Notes: generated from the letters alone by a model not told the origin. Positions 44,191 to 56,603 are shown, counted from the stretch's first letter. The stretch is DNA of 64,000 nucleotides from Synaphobranchus kaupii (GCA_029718625.1 CM056389.1:23965381-24029380), one strand, 5' to 3'. Made by a program: numbers and translations.

Positions 44191-47100
44191 TCAATCAATC
44201 AATCAATCAATATTTATTTATATAGCGCATTTCACAACAAGTTGTCACAATGCACTTCACAGCAAAACAGCAAAACCCAGCCTAAACTCCCCACAAGAGC
44301 AAGCCAAAGGCAACAGTGGCAAGGAAAAACTCCCTGGTGTAACTAGGAAGAAACCTTGGAAGGAACCAGACTCAATGGGGGAACCCATCCTCCTCTGGTC
44401 GGCTCAGGGTCTAGGGCTTAAGGACCAACATGGTCAAAACAGCCAATGTCCATGATAATACAATTTGCAGCAGCTAGATGACAGTCCAGATGTGGCGGCA
44501 GTGATGGTGGGGAACCGGGCGCCGATGGCGGCGGGAGCAGCTGGCAGCGGTGGTAAGGAGGGAGGGGCAAGCGGCAACGGACAGGAAGCCGGACAGCAAC
44601 TCTCGAGATGCGGGGCATAAGCCCCGCCGGCAGAATGTGAAAAAAAGAGAGAGAGAAAACAGTTAGGGGAAGTGTAATAGAGCAGCAGGAGCACCAACTG
44701 GAGGGGTGGGGGGTGGGGAAGGGGTGGGAGGGTTGGACAGGTGCCCCCGCCAGGAGTAATCTATGGCTGCATAGCTATGAAGACAGAGTTTGAGGAACCA
44801 TGCAGTCATGAGAGGGAAAACAGTCCTACCCACCTATCAAGAGCCAGCCCAGGAAGATGGGGTCACAGCTGTTGACAGGTGACAGTAAGGAAAGGATGCC
44901 ACCCCACATTACTCTATGGCTAAATGCTTCTCTGGTCCTGTCTCCAGACTATAGCTCATTATAAGCCTGATCATAGAGGTGCGTTTTTAATCTAGACTTA
45001 AATATTGAGACAGTGTCTGATTCCCTTATAAGTTTTGGTAGGGTGTTCCACAGTAGTGGCGCTCTGTAAGAGAAAGCTCTACCACCCGTCAAGTTTTTAG
45101 ATATTCTTGGGACTACTAGGTAGCCTGCGTCTTGGGAACGGAGTGATCTTTTTGGCTTATATGGTAAGAGCAGATTACATATATACACTGGCGCAAGTCC
45201 ATTTAAGGCTTTAAAGGTCAGAAGCAAAATCTTAAAGTCTATCCTAAACTTAATTGGTAGCCAATGAAGCGATGCTAGTACTGGGGTAATATGCTCATAT
45301 TTCTTAGTTCTAGTTAAAATGCGAGCGGCTGCATTCTGTACAAGCTGGAGATTATTTAGCAAGGATTTAGGGCAGCCAGATAGCAGGGCATTACAGTAAT
45401 CTAGCCTAGACGTAACAAAAGCATGGATCAGTTTCTCTGCGTCCCCTATTGATAGGAAGTGCCTTATTTTAGCTATGTTTCTTAACTGAAAGAAAGCTAC
45501 TCTAGATATGTTTTTTATGTGCGCGCTAAAGGTTAGATCTGGGTCTATAGTAACACCTAGGTCTTTCACAGCTGAGTTTGGAACAATTAAACAACCATCG
45601 AAATTTAAAGTAGATGTACCCAGTTTCTCCCTTTGTTTTTTTGGACCTAAAACCAGCATTTCGGTCTTTTCTGAGTTTAGGAGCAGGAAATTGGAAAGCA
45701 TCCAGGCTTTAATATCTGCAATACAAGCCTCTAACCGAGAAAGTGGTAGTGCCTCACCGGGTTTCATGGAAATGTATATCTGCGTATCGTCCGCATAGCA
45801 GTGAAAATCTACCCCATGTGCCCGAATAATATCACCAAGGGGTAGCATATATAATGAAAAGAGTACTGGGCCTAGCACTGATCCTTGTGGAATACCATAT
45901 TTCATTACTGAGTAACTGGATGATACTTCATTTATTTTAACAAACTGCTTCCTATTGTATAAGTATGATCTGAACCATGCAAGAGCTTGACCATTTAGTC
46001 CAACACAGCCCTGGAGTCTGTTTAGTAGAATTTTGTGATCTATTGTATCAAAAGCTGCACTTAGGTCAAGAAGTACAAGAACAGACACAGAGTTTTGGTC
46101 GGCTGATAATAGTAAATCGTTAATAACTTTAACAAGTGCCGTTTCAGTGCTATGGTAGGGTCTAAATCCTGACTGGAACATTTCATGGATATGGTTTGAG
46201 CTAAGGTATGCACCAAGTTGCTTAGCAACAGCTTTCTCTAATATTTTTGATAGAAATGGAAGATTTGAAATGGGTCTATAGTTTTCCAGTTTGTCAGATT
46301 CGAGGTTTGGTTTCTTTAGTAATGGCTTAATAACCGCCATTTTTAATGGCTCTGGTACATATCCTGTTACTAAGGATGTGTTAATAATTTTTAACATATG
46401 CTGGCCTAGTATGGGGAAAAGTTCTTTAACTAATTTTGTAGGGATTGGGTCGAGTAGGCAGGTAGTCGGTTTTGAGGACATAACCAGTTTAGACAGCTCC
46501 TCCATGTCAATTGGCTTAAAACAGTTTAGTGCCACTGTTGATACATCTTCCTGTGTTAACCAGGATTTGGGCTGTTCATTGATTAAGGGAGGAGTGATGC
46601 CTAGAGGAGGAGGCAATTTGGAGATCTGGTCTCTAATAGCTTCAATCTTTTGATTGAAATAATTCATGAAATCATTACTGCTGTAAACGCTGGGGTAGGA
46701 TGAAAATTCTAATGATGGTTTTTTAGTCAAGTTGTCCACAGTGCTAAACAAGAATTTTGGGTTACATTTGTTTTGTTCAATTAATTTAGAGAAAAAGGCA
46801 GATCTAGCTGATACAAGAGCTTGCTTGTACTGGAGGAGGCTATCTTTCCATGCAAGACGAAATACTTCTAGTTTAGCTGACCGCCATTTTCGCTCTAGTT
46901 TTCTTGTGGACTGTTTCAGGGCACGGGTAGTGTCATTGTACCAGGGAGTACGGTTTTTCCGACAAGACTTTCTTTTTAGAGGGGCAACCATATCAAGGGT
47001 GCTTCTGAGAGTAAAACTTAACTGGTTAGTCAGTTCGTCCAGCGATACTTCAGTGGTATTTCCTTTGTTTGAAAGGAATGATTCCGGAAGCATATCTATA

Positions 47101-48165
47101 AACTTTGGAATGACGTCAGAGTTTAACGACCGGCTGTAATAGTGTCTTGGCTCTGATATAGAAGTGGTCGTTGCCTCGATTTCAAAAGTAATAAGGAAAT
47201 GATCAGATAATACAGGGTTATGGGGTGCAATAGTAAGATTAATAACATTGATACCATAGGATAACACTAAGTCTAGGGTATGGCTATGGTAATGAGTGGG
47301 TCCACAGACATTTTGTTTGAACCCAACAGAGTCAATAATAGAGGCAAAGGCTGTTCCTAGGGGATCACCTGGTTTATCCACATGTATGTTAAAGTCACCA
47401 ACAATCACAACCTTGTCTGCCGAAATAGCAAGGCAAGACAAAAACTCAGCGAATTCTATTAGAAAATCCGAATAGGGCCCAGGTGGTCTGTAAACAGACA
47501 CTAGGAGAGAGGACTGCATGTTACCCCTTATTTTAGCTAAGTCATGCTGTACACAGTTCATAGAAAGAACTTCAAAAGATGAGAACGTATGTCCACACTT
47601 AGGGGTTAAGCTTAAGGTGGACTGATAGATCGCTGCAATACCACCCCCTCTTCCTGACTGGCGCGATACCTGAGTACTTAAAAAACCTACAGGAGACGCT
47701 TCATTAAGTGCGACATATTCACCAGGTCTTAGCCAAGTTTCAGTTAGACATAGTACTTTGAGATTATGATCTGTGATCAATTCGTTTACAAGAAGTGCTT
47801 TAGGAGCAAGAGATCTAACATTTAGTAGTCCTATTTTTAGGAGTGATTCACAGCAGCTGCTAGCAGCAATATGTTTTAATTTAAGAGTAATAAGATTATC
47901 CGCGTTGACACCACGGTTTGCTTTACATTTGGCATATATGCGTGGGGCAGACACAGTCTCAATATAATGAATACTCATTTCTAGCTCAGATATGGGATGG
48001 GGATGAATACTATTGCCAATTTCTAGCTCTGAAACGCACCTTGCAGACAACGGCGTTGGGCCATGTGTCTGAGTCACGGGCATTGGGAAACGCGTTGGGA
48101 AACGCACAGGCTCCGATGTAGGATCAGAGGCCTGCTGCCTGGCCGGCGCCCTATGTACCGCCAAA
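44191..48165 (-). mobile_element. L2 LINE with uninterrupted ORF
   Basis: The element is read on the minus strand: ORF 48164-44949, then a 3' UTR of about 750 bp, ending in a (TTGA)n-like tail (plus strand tcaatcaatcaatcaatcaa at 44191-44210). L2-type LINEs end in short tandem repeats rather than poly-A. The 5' boundary is uncertain: no target duplication was identified near 48165 and an ORF1 was not seen, so the copy may be 5'-truncated just before the ORF. Related 3' UTR pieces occur at 10930-11092 and 54320-54450. Confidence 0.88.
44949..48164 (-). CDS. L2 LINE ORF2: AP-type endonuclease and reverse transcriptase
   Basis: The 1071-residue protein makes new LINE copies by nicking DNA and priming reverse transcription at the nick. 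The N-terminal ~105 residues are unassigned. The endonuclease follows: IGLLNVRSL (about residue 111), CLTETWL with the catalytic Glu, [16 protein letters not shown] (about 258), and SDHFLITFE with the final Asp-His (about 332). The RT then shows [64 protein letters not shown] and [11 protein letters not shown] with the catalytic Asp pair. The C-terminus has [19 protein letters not shown] and ends LYDQAYNEL. All catalytic residues I can check are present and there are no stops or frame changes, so it may still encode active protein. The start at 48164 is the first Met of the open frame; the true start could be further in. Confidence 0.93.
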   Translation of the reverse strand: MAVHRAPARQQASDPTSEPVRFPTRFPMPVTQTHGPTPLSARCVSELEIGNSIHPHPISELEMSIHYIETVSAPRIYAKCKANRGVNADNLITLKLKHIAASSCCESLLKIGLLNVRSLAPKALLVNELITDHNLKVLCLTETWLRPGEYVALNEASPVGFLSTQVSRQSGRGGGIAAIYQSTLSLTPKCGHTFSSFEVLSMNCVQHDLAKIRGNMQSSLLVSVYRPPGPYSDFLIEFAEFLSCLAISADKVVIVGDFNIHVDKPGDPLGTAFASIIDSVGFKQNVCGPTHYHSHTLDLVLSYGINVINLTIAPHNPVLSDHFLITFEIEATTTSISEPRHYYSRSLNSDVIPKFIDMLPESFLSNKGNTTEVSLDELTNQLSFTLRSTLDMVAPLKRKSCRKNRTPWYNDTTRALKQSTRKLERKWRSAKLEVFRLAWKDSLLQYKQALVSARSAFFSKLIEQNKCNPKFLFSTVDNLTKKPSLEFSSYPSVYSSNDFMNYFNQKIEAIRDQISKLPPPLGITPPLINEQPKSWLTQEDVSTVALNCFKPIDMEELSKLVMSSKPTTCLLDPIPTKLVKELFPILGQHMLKIINTSLVTGYVPEPLKMAVIKPLLKKPNLESDKLENYRPISNLPFLSKILEKAVAKQLGAYLSSNHIHEMFQSGFRPYHSTETALVKVINDLLLSADQNSVSVLVLLDLSAAFDTIDHKILLNRLQGCVGLNGQALAWFRSYLYNRKQFVKINEVSSSYSVMKYGIPQGSVLGPVLFSLYMLPLGDIIRAHGVDFHCYADDTQIYISMKPGEALPLSRLEACIADIKAWMLSNFLLLNSEKTEMLVLGPKKQREKLGTSTLNFDGCLIVPNSAVKDLGVTIDPDLTFSAHIKNISRVAFFQLRNIAKIRHFLSIGDAEKLIHAFVTSRLDYCNALLSGCPKSLLNNLQLVQNAAARILTRTKKYEHITPVLASLHWLPIKFRIDFKILLLTFKALNGLAPVYICNLLLPYKPKRSLRSQDAGYLVVPRISKNLTGGRAFSYRAPLLWNTLPKLIRESDTVSIFKSRLKTHLYDQAYNEL

Positions 48166-49284
48166 AATCATTGTAATTCGCACCAAATACTGACATGTTG
48201 GTAATAGAATTATCAGAGGACCTCGGAGTTCGCTGAGAAACAGGAGGTAATTTCAGCCCAAATTATTATTTGCGTGCCCCATCATATAGCAACTGAATGT
48301 TTTTCAATAGAATTTTTTTTTGGCAATTTTAGAACATATTTAAATCAATAGAAGTTCTGAAATAAATGTCCTTATATAATATTACTGTGTGTGTACTCAT
48401 TAACACTCAGATTCACCAAACAAACCTCAAAAAATTGATTTAATCTTAATTTTAATTAAAAAAAACACACTCTAGCCTTCCCCCGGTATCAATGTATCAA
48501 CCTAAAGTGCCGGTCTCTCATTGATGAGAATGTGGAAAACAGAATTGGCTCTGGTATGACGAATAGCGTTAAATAATGTCAATGTTCTGCTCCCAGTGCC
48601 GTTTATATGCCACAGAAAATGCCCGCAATAATCTGTTTGTTATGGGCACTGAAACATGAAACGAAGCTGTAAAAGCATGTATAAAGTCAGTGTCATATTC
48701 GCTGCATGTCAATGCCATTTTTCGAGTGGATGTGAGTCAGTAACGTACTTACTCATGTAAACACTCCGTTAACTTAGTTAACAAAGGCTACTGGTATGCC
48801 CATTCCTTTTTTATGTAATGTCTGTAACGTGATAGCTACACAGTTAGCGTTAATGATATAGTTAACTAACAATGTAATTTACATTGTGTCAGTGGCAACT
48901 TGGCTCACGTGGCTAGAGCTAGCAACCATTTATATTGAACTTAGTAGAATAATGGAGGGCATTCTGTCTTTCTGTGATATACGTTAGAGAATATCGACCT
49001 CTATTGGTCATGATTGGTACCAAGAATGCTTTTTTAAAATCACCAGTTTTTTTAATAACTTTAATGTTAGTCTCAGAATATTGACTGTTTTCACCAACAT
49101 GAATATTATTTGATTTCTGTAGATTGGATGAGAAGAAGCCAGTTGATTGAAAACCACAATACTCTTTGTGTACTTTGTTCTAACATTATACTCTTTATGT
49201 AAAAGGTAAGATATAATCTAATGATTTGATTTTAGTGGCTGATTTCAGTGATAGGCCTCTATAATTATTTTTAATTTAAAACTG
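48166..49284. other. No gene seen
   Basis: Unassigned sequence with a 'gttaactaac'-rich part near 48770-48870. It may include the left half of the hAT relic that ends at 50271, but no left terminus was found. Confidence 0.4.
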
Positions 49285-49791
49285 TTGTCTGTTATTTTGC
49301 CGAAATATCCAGGTCATACGGAAACAGCAGCCTTTGAGCCAGTGATGAGGGTTGAATATGAGGCTGTGATAGGCGCTTTCAAATGCCTTTATTGGCTAGT
49401 GAAGCATGAAATCACCCAACACACAAACTATGCAGCTCTACTTGAGCTAGCAGAGCTGCTGGGTTGCGATTATTTTTGCCAAGCTTAAAGGAGAAGTTCG
49501 GTATTTAGCATGCTTTAAGGCAACTACTTATGCTTATTAATATCTAATAATATAATTTGACGAATATCACTTTACCTATTTAACTGTTTTTTTATTTTAT
49601 TTTTTTAAAAGGTTGGAAAATCAACTAACTACAGATCTCATTGCATGGTGGATGAAATGCTCGAAATACTAGCCAGTATTATCGAAGAACCCATCCTGGT
49701 AGAAATCAGAAACCCCCAGGCTATCGGGATTGAACTCGATGAGAGCGCATATGTTGCTGTTATTAAACAGCTAGATGTACATGTTCAGTAA
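49285..49791 (+). pseudogene. hAT-related transposase fragment in two exon-like blocks
   Basis: Block 1 (49285-49486) encodes AFKCLYWLVKHEIT and YAALLELAELLGCDYF. Block 2 (about 49610-49791) encodes VDEMLEILASIIEEPILVEI and IGIELDESAYVAVIKQLDVH. In hAT-derived proteins of the KIAA1586/ZNF862 type, a 'KxxYWLxKxxIAxxxF..L..L...LGC' segment is followed by 'xGxxLDESTDxxxxKQL', where the Asp is the first catalytic residue. Here the order and spacing agree, and the catalytic Asp is present in LDES. The gap of about 120 bp between blocks ends in a T-rich stretch and AG, like an intron. The C-terminal half is missing. A hAT-type right end (ccccTAG..., CAGTGTTTCCCC inverse) is at 50271. Confidence 0.55.
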
Positions 49792-50239
49792 AGAGATATC
49801 TTTTTTGTGACATAAAACATGGATTTGCTTAGTTTGATGATATTTAACAAATACTTATGTCACTAATATGAAAAGACCAAGCTTTTCAAAGTGTATCTGT
49901 CTAATTTTAAAATATTATTTCTTTCAGATACCTTGATAAAGAAGTAGCTCTTTTTTTGTCAATTTTTGGATTAGTTCCACAATTGTTTCTCACTGAAGTC
50001 TGTTGCCTTAATTATAATGTGGCATTGATTACACTGTTTATTTTTATGCAATAAATGCAGCTTATTAAGTCATCATCTCCTTGTGATCTCTTTGTTTTAA
50101 GTCTCGAATATACAGAGCGAACAAAAATTTGAACGCAAATATAAATTGCAGACTGCCTGCTGCACCAAACGTCCGAAGCCGACCGCAGCAATATGCCATC
50201 CCGTCAGCCGCGTCTGATTGGGTTTTTTCGGTACATAAA

Positions 50240-50271
50240 TAGGCTTGAAAATAATTCTAGGGGAAACACTG
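50240..50271 (+). repeat. hAT right terminus (CAGTGTTTCCCC type)
   Basis: The plus strand ends ataattctaggggaaacactg at 50271, the inverse of the CAGTGTTTCCCCTAG terminus seen in many hAT elements. It probably closes the element holding the transposase fragment at 49285-49791; the left end was not found. Confidence 0.5.
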
Positions 50272-50454
50272 TATATTATTTATGAACTTTGTACCATTCT
50301 CACTCCCGTATGCCATTTCTCTTTATTGCGGTGAATCTTTAATATCAATACATTTATTTTTTGCTATTATTTATTTTTCTGCTCTGACCACTGTTCTTAT
50401 TCACCACCATAATGTGTTATTATACCGATCAAATGTATGTACGATACGTGACTA

Positions 50455-50570
50455 GGGCTGAAAAATTCCAGGAATATTCAAAGGTGGAAACTTTCCATGG
50501 GAATTAATGGGAATATATGGGAATTAACGGGAATAAACAGGAATTAACAGGAAAAAACTGGAAATGTTGG
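50455..50570 (+). repeat. Short repeat array of 'gggaattaa' units
   Basis: After tagggctgaaaaattcc, near-copies of gggaattaatgggaata and gggaattaacgggaata follow one another. It resembles the subterminal array of a non-autonomous hAT, but no second end was found. Confidence 0.5.
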
Positions 50571-50829
50571 TGTTATTTGTATTAGCTGTATTTACCTCGT
50601 CATATGCAGACATAAATATAAACATTTTGTTTTGTCATAAGCAGACATCCATGCCAAAATTTATGAGTAGAACTTTAATGGATTATTTGCTATAATTTGG
50701 GTAGCATCGGTTTAAATAAAAATACTGCAATTTTAGAGAAAATTATTTTTTCCGAGTTGTGCGCATCCCTGCTAGAAACTTGACTGGGGTGGGGGGGGTT
50801 GTGGTTGGTGGGCGGCTACTGATTATTAG

Positions 50830-50910
50830 TGGGCGGCCCCCTAATATCTATGGTAGGGGAAACACTGGGTGGCCCGCCCACTAATATCTATGTTTGGGGA
50901 AACACTGGGA
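50830..50910. repeat. Tandem duplication of 40 bp with hAT-end-like motif
   Basis: ctaatatctatg followed by ggggaaacactggg occurs at 50841 and again at 50881. Confidence 0.7.
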
Positions 50911-51094
50911 GGAGAATTCATTCAATCAAACCAAATCATTTACAGACAGACTTCATTAAAATTTGTTTCATCTTCTAATATTTTTCATCCATGTAATCTC
51001 ATCCAGTGCTAATAGTGCATAATTACATTGTGTCAGGGCTTGGCCCGGCAGATGGAATCGGAGCAATCTGGGACTGTGCTACTGGTTAAGTAGG

Positions 51095-51101
51095 CACACG
51101 C

Positions 51102-51147
<46 letters not shown>
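51095..51147. repeat. (CA)n microsatellite
   Basis: About 25 CA units with two CG interruptions at the left. Confidence 0.95.
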
Positions 51148-51149
<2 letters not shown>

Positions 51150-51274
51150 GGATTGCATTAACTAATTGCACACTGCCAGCCCAAGTGTGCTTCTGTCCTT
51201 TGGGTGTCTGAGACCAGGGAATCCCTGCAGCAATGAGAGTGAGAGAGAGAGAGAGAATATGAAAAAAAAAAAAA

Positions 51275-51690
51275 GAGAATACAGTAGGCCTACAAGAAAG
51301 AAGGGGCAAATGGAGCAGATATATACAATCTTATACATAATGTGTAGTGCTGAATGGTTTTATTGTTGTATAATGTTTTTTTTAACTCACACAAATAAAA
51401 TACGACAAAGGACAACAGAATTAAACCCGAGAGCAATTATTTTTATTTTAACGAGTATATTGCTTCTGATTGGTTTTTAAAAAGTAGATGTGCTCTTTTT
51501 TTTTAAATGCAAAAGATTAATGGGGAAAAACACGGGATGGTTCTCATTGTGCCAAAACAATACAGTCATGATCATCCTCCGTACAGCAAAAGACAAATGT
51601 CCTCTGCCCAGCTGGCACAAAACTTAGCTGCAACTTTTAAAATGCTGTAGCAAAGTTATTTCACTGGGTGATACTCACAGGTTTCCAAAT
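51275..51690 (-). pseudogene. Relic of a duplicated olfactory receptor: 3' flank and last codons only
   Basis: This segment matches 54860-55275, the downstream flank of the receptor at 56604-57572, in the same orientation. Shared blocks include 'taatgtgt', 'aactcacacaaataaaata', 'gccaagctggcacaaaac' and 'gcaaagttatt'. Its right edge then matches the sequence just beyond the Tc1 insertion (56590-56615): 'actgggtgatactcac.gg.ttcc', which contains the receptor stop codon (TGA on the minus strand) and the last codons. Right of 51690 similarity ends, so the coding region was deleted. This indicates a former tandem receptor duplication. Confidence 0.7.
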
Positions 51691-52101
51691 ACATAAATCA
51701 ATAAATACATAATAATAATAATAAATTTATTAATTCTGTGCTTTCATAGACCCAAAGCAGTGGATGCAGACAATTGTTCAAACATGCCCTATAGTGTAGT
51801 AATTTTTCTGTTTAATTTCTAAGTGCAACACATCTGAATCAGAGTATTTCCACTATAAATTATTTTCATTTTGCAGTTTGATGTGGCGCATACAGTTTCA
51901 TTGACCACATTCTTTTGAGATGGTAAGATGAAGAAACACAGGGCCAAGTTGCATTAAATCATTTAGGAAAGTTTGGATAGCATTGCTTTGGAATAGAGCT
52001 AGTTTATTTAGTGTGAGCTATGATAGGCAATATTTTTGTAACTTGGCCACATTTTGATATCAAGACTAGTAAAGGCAGGCCTAGTTTTTGCAAGTTGGAA
52101 T
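51691..52101. other. No gene seen
   Basis: Sequence where a second receptor would have been expected; it begins with an AT-rich 'aataaataca' simple stretch at 51690-51730. Confidence 0.45.
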
Positions 52102-52622
52102 TAACTCCTTTGCGTAGACGGTCCCGCCGGCGCGACCTTTTTGCTCAACTGAGACATTCGTTGCTACTGCAGTCAAACTATTAGTGGAAATCACAAACGC
52201 TATGTTTTAACTTTATTCGTAGACGGTTCGTGATTTCTGCTGAATACGAGTTTCTAAGTGTCACTATTTCCCCGTAGCAAGTCCATTTAACAAGCAACCC
52301 CCCCACCTAGTCTATACCTACCCATGCGTGACATAGTGGACAATAGCGTCTATGTTTGAGTTCATAAATACATTTATTCATTATATAAAATTAGAATGTC
52401 ATAGCAACAAGATAAACCCAACATTAGCCTGATCGTATGCCGGAAAAGCCGTGAAAAGCCCTGCTCACTCAAATGCAAAATAAACTGTGAAAGTACTGTC
52501 TCATTCTACCATGTATTCTACTAGCAATATATGCTACTAAATTTGAAATAAATATACAATCCTACCATCGGTTTTACACATCGAGATGTTCCTTTCAAAA
52601 TTCAGTGGTCATTTATTGTCTG
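52102..52622 (+). repeat. Dispersed ~525-bp repeat, copy 2
   Basis: See 41517-42045. The copies differ mainly by small indels (for example a 6-base difference near 'ggttcgtgacgatttctgcc' versus 'ggttcgtgatttctgc'). Confidence 0.8.
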
Positions 52623-54224
52623 GTACAATCGGTTTGAGAAATATACAACACTTTATACCGCTATTACACTATCTGAAACGTCGACGCGTAATACCCCCAT
52701 GCCCTGTAAGGCTGTTGTCGTGGTTTCCAAGTGACAAGAATTCTAAGTTTTCAGCTTTCAGTCCTAATTTTTTCTAAGTTCTTCAATCAAGAGGACGAGT
52801 TAGGATCTTCCAGAATATTCAGACTTTATTACACAGAAGCTCATAAAGTCGAAACAGCTCTGCATAGTTGTTCAAAGTGTTTTTAGTTACATCTCCATTT
52901 ATACATTGTTTGAATACATAGTCCATCCCTATCTCCGCCCTGCAGGTGTGTCCAGTCCTCATGCCACCATGGTTCCATCATTCAGCATCGTTTCAATTGG
53001 TTAACCCCTATAACCCCAAATGTGCTGATTATTCTGGAATCATGGTGGTTCTCGCTAGATTAGATTTCTTCCCCGGCGTCCAACCCCCCCTTACCCCTTT
53101 TGGACAGTTTTGGAAAGTACCCAAACTCCCTTATTGACCTGAGCTGACATGTTCAGGTTACTCAATCATTGTGGCGCCACAGTCCAAATATCCAAAAATA
53201 AAAATGACTACGTGCCCAGACACAAAATACAAAATACAGATGAATACACAATTCACTGTGACCAGATAATCTCTTCTTACAGCCCCCCCCCCCCCCCCCC
53301 CCCCGGGTTCCTGTTGTTAATTCTGAGCCTGAGCATCTGCTAAACATCAGCTTCTCACAGTTACTTGTTCCATAACAACTCATTATTAATTTATAAGATT
53401 ATAGTTCATTACAGTGTTGTTTACTCAGTGTGCCTCTATACTTATTCAGTGTTCTACAGTGGTTTTCTAATACAAATCCATACACTTTCATGCTGTGTAC
53501 AGGTAATACAGTTTACAGGTGACCAATGGCCCAATGGAATATTTCCAACACTGTCTCATACATTACAGTTCATTCTGGTTTAATTGTCGCCTTGTTTATC
53601 CAATAGAGTACATTATAACCTTGGCAACGGTATATGCCAAGTCTTTTTGGGTGCTTTGAGCAATTTACTACAGCCCAGCGTAACGGTAGTTTTCGTTTTA
53701 ACTGTCTAGTATTACGCAAGCGCTATACAATACGCATTATGCAGGGGAATTCCCCTTTTGCGATATGTAAGTATTTTTGCGTCTAAAATACCGTTGGTCT
53801 CGCTGGCTACATACCTACGTTCGTGTTTCCACTCGAGCACTGTCTTTCCAATATGTTTGATAGCCCTATTGTTATTATTGGCATTTTGAGTGCATTTCAT
53901 ACTGTAGTGCAATCGTTAGCTAAATGTATTTTTGAAGTAGGCTACCGATGTTCATTGAAGATAGAACATTTGGCAGCATTTTACAGATGGTGGAAAACTA
54001 TTTTATGTTCATGTTATCATACATAATATAGGCTATGGCGTATACTAGTCTCTTAGGGCATGACAAATGCTCATTCCAATTTACTGTGCGCTGATATGTG
54101 GTAGATTAAGGTAAAAATTTCCTTGGAGTCATTATGAATAGGAAAGACCGGCGAAGACATTTTAGCAGCACGCGGTAGTGAAATAAAAATTGTCTCGCGT
54201 GTTTTTGACATACGTTTTGCGTGA
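52623..54224. other. No gene seen; C run at 53283-53304
   Basis: It contains a C run of about 22 bases. No coding motif was recognised on either strand. Confidence 0.5.
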
Positions 54225-54318
54225 TCTGATCGGCCTTTTTTAGCCGATCACCGATCACACTTTTTAGAACGAATATCGGCCGATACTGATCGGCGACCGA
54301 TCGATCGGAGCACCCCTA
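54225..54318 (+). repeat. Terminal fragment of a DNA transposon ('gatcggagcacccct' end)
   Basis: Repeated gatcgg/ccgatc motifs end in gatcggagcacccctag, a hAT-like terminus in inverse orientation. The other end was not found. Confidence 0.5.
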
Positions 54319-54319
54319 G

Positions 54320-54450
54320 AAAAGGAGGTAAAATCTCCCCAGTGGGAAAAAAAAAAGACTCAAACGGTGGCGAGAAAAAACTCCCTGATGGGAAGAAGGA
54401 ACCTGGCTAGAGAGGGTGAGCCCATCCTTCGCTGACCGGCCCGGTTAATC
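54320..54450 (-). repeat. L2 3' UTR fragment
   Basis: gagaaaaaactccctgatgg, gaaggaacctggct and gagcccatccttcgctgacc parallel 44320-44400 of the complete L2 (aaggaaaaactccctggtg ... ggaaccagactc ... acccatcctcctctggtc). Confidence 0.6.
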
Positions 54451-55370
54451 AGATCAGGCATTTTCTGATCTACAGGATGAGAAATCCGGTTTTGTTGATC
54501 TACAGTGTAACAGTGTGTTGAAATGCAAACTGCCTTTAGCTCTTTTCTGGGAGATGAAATGGTCTTTATTTGTATACAGAGATGTGAAATCCTGGTTCAG
54601 AAAGTAAAAGTCCTCCCCAGTATTTTGTTCCAATCACCTGGATTAGCTAATTCACACAATTCTTCAGCCAGGCGGTATAACTAATTGGTGAAATCAGCTG
54701 GCTGAGTTTATGGGTGGAAGAAACACATTGCAGCACTTCTGCTTTCTGACCCATGGATTTTACATCTCTGTCTTGAGCTTTTTGCTCGGAGTGTTGAAAG
54801 TGCTTTAGAGAAAAACTGAAATTGCATAATAGGAAAATGCACAAGTCGATCAAAAAATACAGTACGAGCAAGAAGGGCCAATTAGAGCAGGTATATGGAT
54901 GCAATCTTACATAATGTGTTGTGTTGAATGGTTTTTATTGTTATTGTATAATATTCTTTTTTTAACTCACACAAATAAAATATGATGAAGGACAACAGAC
55001 CTAAACACGGGATAGCAATTAGGCATTGTTTATTTTTAAAAAGTATATTGGTTCTTATTAGGGTTTAAAATGTAGATATGCTTTTTATAATAGAAAAGAT
55101 TCATGGGGAAAAAGACAGGGGATGGTTCACATTGTGGCAGAACAATACAGGACATGGTCATCCTCAGTACAGCAAAGGAAAACCATTTCCTTCAGGATTA
55201 CACTTCAAATGTCCTCTGCCAAGCTGGCACAAAACGTTACTGAAATTTTTACAATGATGTCGCAAAGTTATTCCAATGATAATTATTTCTTCCAGCTTCC
55301 AAACCACACCTTTACATCTGTGTCTGAAAAAATGTCTGACACTTTTTCCTGTTTGAAAATGGTTTAGATA
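54451..55370. other. 3' flank of the olfactory receptor gene
   Basis: No coding region. 54860-55275 is the counterpart of 51275-51690 and marks the duplicated block around the receptor. Confidence 0.6.
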
Positions 55371-56521
55371 CAGTGGTGCTAGAAAGTTTGTGAACCCTTT
55401 AGAATTTTCTGTATATCTGCATAAATTCGATCTAAAATGTGATCACATCTTCATCTAAGTCCTAAAACTTGATAAAGTGAACCCAGCTCAACACAAAATA
55501 CAAAAAACATTATTCTTTTATGATTTATTTGTTGAGCAAAATTATCCAACGTTAAATGCTTTGTTGGAAAAAGTATGTGAACCCTTGGATCATACGTATT
55601 TTTAAAGTATCATATTCAATATTTGGTCGCATATCCTTTGCATGCTGTTACTGCCGGAAGTCTGTGACCCATCAATATCAAAAGACTCTCGATATCTTAT
55701 TTTCAGGTCCTGTTACAAGTAATACTATAACCTCTCTGCATTTGAATGGATCTTTATGGGAATTGGGGGATGAGACTAGATTCAGCTGTAAATTACACTG
55801 GTACAGTATGGAACACATGGCTAAATGGCTGTAAGTCATCCAGGGTCTAAGGTATCAAATGAGCCCCAAACCATCACAGCCAGATATGGAGTAGATGTGG
55901 ATGGATCACTACAAGGCTTATTTCTCCTGACTCATTTTCCTATAGAACTCTATGGGGAAAAAAGTCAGGAGAAGAAACCCTTAAAGTGATCCATCCACAT
56001 CTACTCCATATCTGGCCGCAGAGTGATGGTTTTGGGCTCGTTTGATACCTTAGACCCTGGATTACTTACAGCCATTTAGCCAGTCATGTGCTCCATACTG
56101 TACCAGCATAATTTACAGCTGAATCTAGTCTCCCCCCGCAATTCCCATAAAGATCCATTCAAATGCAGAGAGGTTAGTATCGCTTGTAACAGTACCTGAA
56201 AATAAGATATCGAGAGTCTTTTGATATTGATGGGTCACAGACTTCAGGAAGTAACAGGATGCAAAGGATATGCAAACAAATATTAAATATGATACTTTAA
56301 AAATACATATGACCCAAGGGTTCATATACTTTTTCCAACAAAGCATTTAACATTGGATAATTTTGCTCAATAAATAAATTATAAAAAATTATGTTTTTTG
56401 TGGAGCTGGGTTCACTTTATCAAGTCTTAGGACTTAGATGAAGATGTGATCACATTTTAGATTGAATTCATGCAGATATACAGAAAATTCTCAAGGGTTC
56501 ACAAACTTTCTAGCACCACTG
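55371..56521 (+). mobile_element. Palindromic non-autonomous Tc1 ('gtggtgctagaaagtttgtg' family)
   Basis: It starts CAGTGGTGCTAGAAAGTTTG, ends with the inverse caaactttctagcaccactg, and is flanked by TA (55369-55370, 56522-56523). Inner direct repeats (aaaagtatgtgaacccttgg near 55570, inverse near 56315-56335) give a full IR/DR structure on both sides. The interior from about 55600 to 56300 is a long inverted repeat holding the shared core. The insertion lies in the 3' flank of the olfactory receptor gene, and the homologous flank at 51275-51690 lacks it. Confidence 0.93.
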
Positions 56522-56603
56522 TATATAGTCGTGATGAGAGCATAACATTTTTTTTTAAATTGTCCAACATTTAAAAAAGGTTATTTGGATAACTGGGTGA
56601 TAC

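Noticed and set aside
45508..47139. Plus-strand ORFs of 96-135 codons inside the L2
   Set aside because: Antisense shadows of the L2 ORF; no motifs.
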